Origin: Clostridia bacterium
GTDB taxonomy: Bacteria > Bacillota > Clostridia > Peptostreptococcales > Anaerovoracaceae
Direction: 5' to 3'
DNA length: 9,096 nt
Assembly: GCA_024403005.1 (NCBI GenBank)
Contig: JAKSSQ010000065.1
Span: 1 to 9,096, forward strand
The notes under the pieces were generated by a model that saw nothing but the letters and a program-made list of their open reading frames with translations, ran no database searches and was not told where the DNA came from. Numbering within the stretch: position 1 is the stretch's first letter; each line of letters begins with the position of its first letter. The translations under genes and the position numbers were made by a program. Shown in pieces: positions 5,202-9,096 of the stretch.

Positions 5202-6362
5202 ATGCTTAAGTATGTTGACAGAAGAGGAACATCCTGCTCCAAGTGGGACGCACTTAAGGACCAGTTCGGCGAAGACGGCCTGCTCGCTATGTGGGTAGCA
5301 GACATGGACTTCGACACAGCTGAACCCATCAAGAAGGCTCTGCACGACTATGTAGAAAACGTTCCTTTCGGTTATTATGAAATGCCCCAGTCCTGGAAGG
5401 ACGCATTCATCGAATGGGAAGAAAAGTACCACGGCTACAAGGTTAAGGACGAATGGATCTGCTTCGCTCCCGGAATCGTATCCGCTTTCTACTGGACAGT
5501 AGCAAAGTTCACAAAGCCCGGCGATGCTATCATCCTGCTTGCTCCCATCTACTACCCCATGATGAACTCCGCAAAGCTTCAGGACAGAAAGCTCGTTATG
5601 TGCGACATGATCCGCACAGGCAATACATACGAAGTTGACTTTGAAAAGTTCGAAAAGGACATCGAAGAAAACGACGTTAAGATCTTCATCATGTCTTCCC
5701 CCCACAACCCCGGCGGCAAGATCTACACAAAGGAAGAACTCATTAAGCTCATGGAAATCTGCAAGAAGCACGGCGTTCTCGTAATTTCCGACGAAATCCA
5801 CCAGGACTTCGAATTCAACGGCCACAAGCACATCCCCACAGCTACACTTGGCGACTACGACGACATGCTCATCACAATGGCATCCGTTTCCAAGACATTC
5901 TCCCTGGCTACAGGCCAGAACTCCTTCGTTATCATCCCCAACGAAGAAATGAGAGCAAGCTATAAGGATTACCTGAAGGTAGTTCACGGCTACGACGGAA
6001 ACGCATTCGGCTACATCGCTGCAGAAGCTGCTATGAGAGAAGGCCGCCCCTGGTTCGAAGAAGTTAAGGCTCAGATCTGGGAAAACTACTGCTACGTAAA
6101 GGAAACTCTGGAAAAGGAAACAAAGGTTGTTGTTCAGGATCTCCAGGGTACATACCTGCTGTGGCTCGACTTCGGTGCATACTGCAAGACAGCTGAAGAA
6201 ACAAAGGAACTGCTCCAGGGCAAGTGCAAGCTGGCTCTCGACTACGGTAACTGGTTCGGCAGAGGCGGAGACGACTTCGCTCAGTTCGGCAGAATGAACC
6301 TGGCTACAAGCCTCGAAAACGTTAAGGAAGCTTGCGACAGAATCATCAAGGCTGTAAAGTAA
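5202..6362 (+). CDS. MalY/PatB-family PLP enzyme (C-S lyase or aminotransferase), tandem copy 1
   Basis: A 386-residue fold-type I PLP enzyme of the MalY/PatB group, whose members usually split cystathionine or cysteine by beta-elimination, and some of which transaminate. Visible features: the WVADMDF signature (31-37), an aromatic PIYYP region (115-119), SSPHNP with Asn169, SDEIH with Asp197 (pyridine nitrogen), SVSKTF with Lys231 (Schiff-base lysine), and FGRMN with Arg364 (carboxylate binding). All the classic catalytic residues are present. After the lysine the sequence is SLATGQNS rather than the common NLAGL-type stretch. ATG 5202 has AAGAGG 7 nt upstream and its own promoter. Codon use is highly biased (ACA, AAG, GAC, TTC, CCC), implying strong expression. 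Copy 2 follows after 120 bp at about 73% identity. The exact substrate is unknown. Confidence 0.9.
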   Translation: MLKYVDRRGTSCSKWDALKDQFGEDGLLAMWVADMDFDTAEPIKKALHDYVENVPFGYYEMPQSWKDAFIEWEEKYHGYKVKDEWICFAPGIVSAFYWTVAKFTKPGDAIILLAPIYYPMMNSAKLQDRKLVMCDMIRTGNTYEVDFEKFEKDIEENDVKIFIMSSPHNPGGKIYTKEELIKLMEICKKHGVLVISDEIHQDFEFNGHKHIPTATLGDYDDMLITMASVSKTFSLATGQNSFVIIPNEEMRASYKDYLKVVHGYDGNAFGYIAAEAAMREGRPWFEEVKAQIWENYCYVKETLEKETKVVVQDLQGTYLLWLDFGAYCKTAEETKELLQGKCKLALDYGNWFGRGGDDFAQFGRMNLATSLENVKEACDRIIKAVK

Positions 6363-6424
6363 TAAATTCCAAAATATTTATTGCCGGCAGGCGTTGATTT
6401 GTTCACGCGGCGAATAAAATCCTG

Positions 6425-6464
6425 TGTTATAATTGGTGTGATGGTATTAACTTTCACACCAATT
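6425..6464 (+). promoter_or_regulatory. Extended -10 promoter fused to an AATTGGTGTG dyad, before PLP-enzyme copy 2
   Basis: An extended -10, TGTTATAAT (6425-6433), runs directly into an 11-bp perfect inverted repeat, AATTGGTGTGA (6431-6441) and TCACACCAATT (6454-6464), with a 12-nt centre. No good -35 is seen. The dyad covers the expected start site (about 6440), the usual place for a repressor site. Because the right arm is followed by TTTTTATTT, the same sequence could also act as an intrinsic terminator for copy 1 read-through. The arrangement is repeated at 7674-7707. Confidence 0.65.
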
Positions 6465-6482
6465 TTTATTTAGGAGAATAAA

Positions 6483-7643
6483 ATGCTTAAGTACGTTGAC
6501 AGAAAAAATACAGACTGCGCTAAGTGGGACGGTCTCGTTAGACAGTTCGGCGAAGACGACCTGCTCGCAATGTGGGTTGCAGACATGGACTTCGAAGAAG
6601 CCGACTGCATTAAGAAGGCTCTTATCGACTATGTAGAAAAGGTTCCCTTCGGTTATTACTCCCCCAGAGCAAGCTATAAAGAAGCTTTCATCGACTGGGA
6701 AAAGAAGTATCACGGATACGACATTAAGCCCGAATGGATCTGCTTCTCCCCGGGAATCGTAGCTGCTTTCTACTGGGCAATGACAATGAAGACAAAGCCC
6801 GGCGACGGCGTTATCTTGCTTTCCCCGATCTACTACCCCATGATGAACGCAATCAAGTATAACGAAAGAAAGCTCGTTATGTGCGACATGATCCGTACAG
6901 GAAACACCTACGAAGTAGACTTCGCCAAGTTCGAAAAGGACATTGTAGACAACGACGTTAAGGTATTCATCCTGTCTTCTCCCCACAACCCCACAGGCAG
7001 AATCTTCACTAAGGAAGAACTCAAGTGCATGCTCGACATCTGCAGAAAGCACGGAGTATTCGTAATTTCTGACGAAATCCATCAAGACTTCGAATGGAAC
7101 GGCCACGTACATACACCTTCCGCACTCATCGGCGACTACGACGACATGATGATCACAATGTGCGCAGTTTCCAAGACCTTCAACCTGGCTGCTACACAGA
7201 ACTCCTTCATCATTATCCCCGATGAAAAGCTGAGAGAAGAATACAACACATTCGCAAGAAACATTAACGTTACAGGCGGAAACGCTTTCGGCTATGTAGC
7301 TGTAGAAGCTGCTATCCGCGAAGGCCGCCCCTGGTTCGAAGAATGCAAGGCTCAGATCTGGGAAAACTACTGCTACGTTAAGGAAACCCTCGAAAAGGAA
7401 ACAGAAATCGTAGTAGAAGACCTCCAGGGTACATACCTCGTATGGCTCGACTTCGGCAAGTACGTTAAGACTCAGGCAGACATCGAAGAAATTCTGCAGA
7501 AGAAGGCTAAGCTGGCATTCGACTACGGCAACTGGTTCGGCAGAGGCGGAGACGATTTCTGCCAGTTCGGCAGAATGAACCTGGCAACAAGCCTGGAAAA
7601 CGTAAAGGAAGCCTGCGACAGAATCATTAAGGCTGTTAAGTAG
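6483..7643 (+). CDS. MalY/PatB-family PLP enzyme, tandem copy 2
   Basis: A 386-residue paralogue of the preceding gene that aligns end to end without gaps; my block count gives 282 identical residues. The same active-site set is present at the same numbers: WVADMDF (31-37), Asn169, Asp197, Lys231, Arg364. Differences cluster at 11-20, 61-70, 181-190, 251-265 and 331-340. Just after the lysine, copy 2 reads NLAATQNS where copy 1 has SLATGQNS. The N-terminus (MLKYVDR) and the last 20 residues are identical in the two copies. Because the active site is intact and codon bias is as strong as in copy 1, both are probably functional and well expressed, perhaps with different substrates. ATG 6483 has AGGAG 6 nt upstream. 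Its promoter element differs from that of copy 1. Confidence 0.9.
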   Translation: MLKYVDRKNTDCAKWDGLVRQFGEDDLLAMWVADMDFEEADCIKKALIDYVEKVPFGYYSPRASYKEAFIDWEKKYHGYDIKPEWICFSPGIVAAFYWAMTMKTKPGDGVILLSPIYYPMMNAIKYNERKLVMCDMIRTGNTYEVDFAKFEKDIVDNDVKVFILSSPHNPTGRIFTKEELKCMLDICRKHGVFVISDEIHQDFEWNGHVHTPSALIGDYDDMMITMCAVSKTFNLAATQNSFIIIPDEKLREEYNTFARNINVTGGNAFGYVAVEAAIREGRPWFEECKAQIWENYCYVKETLEKETEIVVEDLQGTYLVWLDFGKYVKTQADIEEILQKKAKLAFDYGNWFGRGGDDFCQFGRMNLATSLENVKEACDRIIKAVK

Positions 7644-7673
7644 TCTTTTAGAAGCGCAAATCTGAATAAGATT

Positions 7674-7707
7674 TGATATAATTGGTGTGGTAAATATCAC
7701 ACCAATT
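7674..7707 (+). promoter_or_regulatory. Second extended -10/AATTGGTGTG dyad element, before the SDR gene
   Basis: TGATATAAT (7674-7682) overlaps the left arm AATTGGTGTG (7680-7689); the right arm CACACCAATT is at 7698-7707. The inner bases can extend pairing to about 12 bp in RNA, counting a G-U pair. A run, ATTTTTT, follows, so it too could terminate copy 2 transcripts. Both the arms and the upstream GAATAA...TATAAT context match the 6425-6464 element. Confidence 0.62.
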
Positions 7708-7727
7708 ATTTTTTGCAGGAGACAGTT

Positions 7728-8489
7728 TTGAAAATCGCAGTAATTACAGGTGCATCTTCCGGAATCGGCAGAGAAATGGTGCTCGAAGCAGACCGCAGAT
7801 ACACTTTCGACGAAATATGGGTTATAGCAAGAAGAGCGGAAAGGCTGGCAGAGCTGCAGAGTAGCTGCAGAAATAAAATAAGGCCTGTTGCCCTCGACCT
7901 TACAAGCAGGGAGGATCTGGCAAAGTACAGCAGCCTTCTGGCAGAAGAAAAGCCGGACATCGCGCTCCTTATAAACGCGGCAGGCTGCGGCATCTTCGGA
8001 CCTTTTAAGGAAGCAGATCCGGACAAGCTCATAAACAGCGTAGAGCTCAACAGCATTGCGCTCACGGTTGTAACGAGAAGCAGCCTGGACTACATGAAGA
8101 GTGGCTCTAACATCGTAAACCTGGGCTCCAATTCTTCCTGGCAGCCGGTGCCCATCTGCACAGTCTACGGGGCAAGCAAGAGCTACGTGCTCAACTTCTC
8201 CAGAGCTCTTAACAGAGAGCTTCGCAGCAGCGAAATCGGCGTAATGTGCGTCTGCCCCGGCTGGATTAAATCCGAGTTCCAAGAAAACGCAAAGCACGAC
8301 GCATATATTAAATACGTAGACCGCTGGTACGGCCCGGACGAAGTTGCAAAGCAGGCCATGGACGACCTGGAGAAGGGCCGCATGGTCTCCATTCTGGGCG
8401 GCCCGGTAAGAAGGCAGGTTAAGCTTGTAAAGTTCCTGCCCGTAAACCTTATAATGGACATCTGGTGCAAACAGCAGGGCCTTAAGTAG
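7728..8489 (+). CDS. Short-chain dehydrogenase/reductase (classical SDR), TTG start
   Basis: A 253-residue cytosolic NAD(P)-dependent oxidoreductase of the classical SDR family. The cofactor motif is TGASSGIG (7-14). ALDLT (55-59) fits the adenine-binding DxT-type motif, and NAAG is at 83-86. The catalytic set is Asn108, Ser134 (NLGSNSSW), Tyr147 and Lys151 (YGASK), followed by CPGWIKSEF (176-184). The substrate is unknown. The frame is open from a TTG at 7713, but that codon overlaps the CAGGAG ribosome binding site. TTG 7728, with AGGAG 6 nt upstream, gives the normal MKIAVITGASSGIG N-terminus. Codon use is less biased than in the PLP genes. It is preceded by the same promoter/dyad as PLP copy 2, suggesting shared control, and ends at a bidirectional terminator. 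Confidence 0.92.
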   Translation: MKIAVITGASSGIGREMVLEADRRYTFDEIWVIARRAERLAELQSSCRNKIRPVALDLTSREDLAKYSSLLAEEKPDIALLINAAGCGIFGPFKEADPDKLINSVELNSIALTVVTRSSLDYMKSGSNIVNLGSNSSWQPVPICTVYGASKSYVLNFSRALNRELRSSEIGVMCVCPGWIKSEFQENAKHDAYIKYVDRWYGPDEVAKQAMDDLEKGRMVSILGGPVRRQVKLVKFLPVNLIMDIWCKQQGLK

Positions 8490-8540
8490 CAATCCAGAGG
8501 CCCCGCCAGAGCCCCAAAACAGGCCTTTTAAAGCATTAAA

Positions 8541-8577
8541 AGAGGACATCCGCAGTTTGGATGTCCTCTCTTTTTTT
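8541..8577. terminator. Bidirectional intrinsic terminator between convergent genes
   Basis: A perfect 11-bp stem, AGAGGACATCC (8541-8551) with GGATGTCCTCT (8559-8569), and a 7-nt loop. Seven T follow on the plus strand (8571-8577), ending the SDR transcript. On the minus strand the stem is followed by TTTTAATGC, weaker but adequate for the convergent MFS gene, whose stop is at 8596-8598. Confidence 0.93.
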
Positions 8578-8595
8578 GCTTTGTTTCGGGGCGTT

Positions 8596-9096
8596 TTATC
8601 TGCTGTTCTTAGTCTTAATGCGTATGCATACTGCAAGGAGCAGACCGACAGCGGAAAGTGCCAGAGCCAGTATAAAGGCAGGGCCGTAGCTTCCGCTGTT
8701 CTTAAAGAGCATGGCTACTACAGGAGCTGCAACTATGCTGGACATGCCGAATACCGTGTAGGTAATTCCGTAGTTTTCCACCAGGTATTTTCTGCCCCAC
8801 AGGTCTGCGGTAATAGGTGCTACCAGCGTAGCCACGCCGCCGAAGCAGAACATGGCAACGACCAGAGCAGCTACGAATACAGCCTGGATGCGGCAGGTGT
8901 ACAGCACGCACATGCATGCTGCCATTGCTGCGTGGATAATTATGAACGACTGAACTCTTCCGATTTTGTCGGAAATAATGCCCCAGATCGGACGGCCTGC
9001 GGTGTTTGCTGCAGAGAAAATGCTTACTACCGCTGCTGCAGCAACCAAACAAAAGACAAAGACAAACAGCATAAAAAAAAAGCCCAAAACCAAAAT
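8596..9096 (-). CDS. MFS transporter, OFA-like, C-terminal half (cut by window edge)
   Basis: About 166 residues are visible, ending at TAA 8596-8598; the 5' part lies beyond the right edge. The frame is still open at 9096 (ATT codon), and a full MFS protein is about 400 residues, so a TTG at 9093 is not a credible start. The visible part holds about five or six hydrophobic helices. The loop GRPIWGIISDKIGR matches the conserved MFS G-x3-D-x2-GR type motif found after TM8 in this half. APITADLWGRKYLVENYGITYTVFG resembles the OFA (oxalate/formate antiporter) group. It would be an inner-membrane carrier for a small carboxylate or similar solute, but the substrate cannot be told. The edge-proximal part contains a run of nine A on the plus strand (9073-9081), read as Phe-Phe-Phe codons. 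Confidence 0.82.
   Translation of the reverse strand: MLVLGFFFMLFVFVFCLVAAAAVVSIFSAANTAGRPIWGIISDKIGRVQSFIIIHAAMAACMCVLYTCRIQAVFVAALVVAMFCFGGVATLVAPITADLWGRKYLVENYGITYTVFGMSSIVAAPVVAMLFKNSGSYGPAFILALALSAVGLLLAVCIRIKTKNSR

Noticed and set aside
5154..5987. 277-codon minus-strand open frame over PLP copy 1
   Set aside because: Same antisense codon-bias artefact; no recognisable domain or ribosome site.
7713..7727. Upstream TTG start for the SDR gene at 7713
   Set aside because: That codon overlaps the ribosome binding site; TTG 7728 gives the usual SDR N-terminus.
6447..8636. 729-codon minus-strand open frame over PLP copy 2 and the SDR gene
   Set aside because: It is exactly in register with the sense genes, is cysteine- and valine-rich low-quality sequence, and is explained by codon bias; the sense proteins have clear families.
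1..9096. CRISPR array, tRNA/rRNA, insertion sequence or prophage
   Set aside because: No regularly spaced repeats, tRNA-like cloverleaf, transposase or phage-type genes were seen on either strand.

Overview
The window reads as chromosomal DNA from a low-to-medium GC member of the Bacillota, most likely an anaerobic member of the Clostridia. The evidence is the rpsF-ssb-rpsR order, strong AGGAGG-type ribosome binding sites, a FolD of a type I associate with Clostridia, a stand-alone LUD-domain protein, MalY/PatB-type PLP enzymes and an OFA-like transporter. Family-level placement is a guess. No phage, transposon, CRISPR, tRNA or rRNA is visible.

Left part (1-4936), all on the minus strand. 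Read in transcription order from the right: a small HAD-type 5'-nucleotidase (4433-4936); a promoter and structured leader (about 4279-4406) ahead of rpsF-ssb-rpsR (S6, single-stranded DNA-binding protein, S18), closed by a clear intrinsic terminator (3231-3259); then folD, a six-helix voltage-gated K+ channel and a LUD-domain protein. folD and the channel share an ATGA stop/start, and the channel and LUD genes overlap by 20 bp. Last comes a membrane-anchored alpha/beta hydrolase that runs off the left edge.

Right part (4937-8580), plus strand. A divergent 265-bp intergenic region carries a good sigma-A promoter for the first of two tandem 386-residue MalY/PatB-family PLP enzymes. The two copies align without gaps and are about 73% identical by hand count. 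A short-chain dehydrogenase follows. The second PLP enzyme and the dehydrogenase are each preceded by the same composite element: an extended -10 (TGnTATAAT) fused to an AATTGGTGTG...CACACCAATT dyad. The first PLP gene has a different promoter with a different dyad. A bidirectional terminator (8541-8577) separates the dehydrogenase from a convergent MFS transporter (minus strand) that runs off the right edge.

The most interesting points are the repeated promoter/dyad module that may co-regulate one PLP enzyme and the dehydrogenase; the divergence of the tandem PLP enzymes just after the catalytic lysine; a FolD lacking the usual catalytic lysine and glutamine; and a voltage-sensor K+ channel translationally coupled to folD and a LUD protein. 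I see no clearly new multi-gene system such as a defence island or biosynthetic cluster. The rest looks like ordinary core and metabolic genome.
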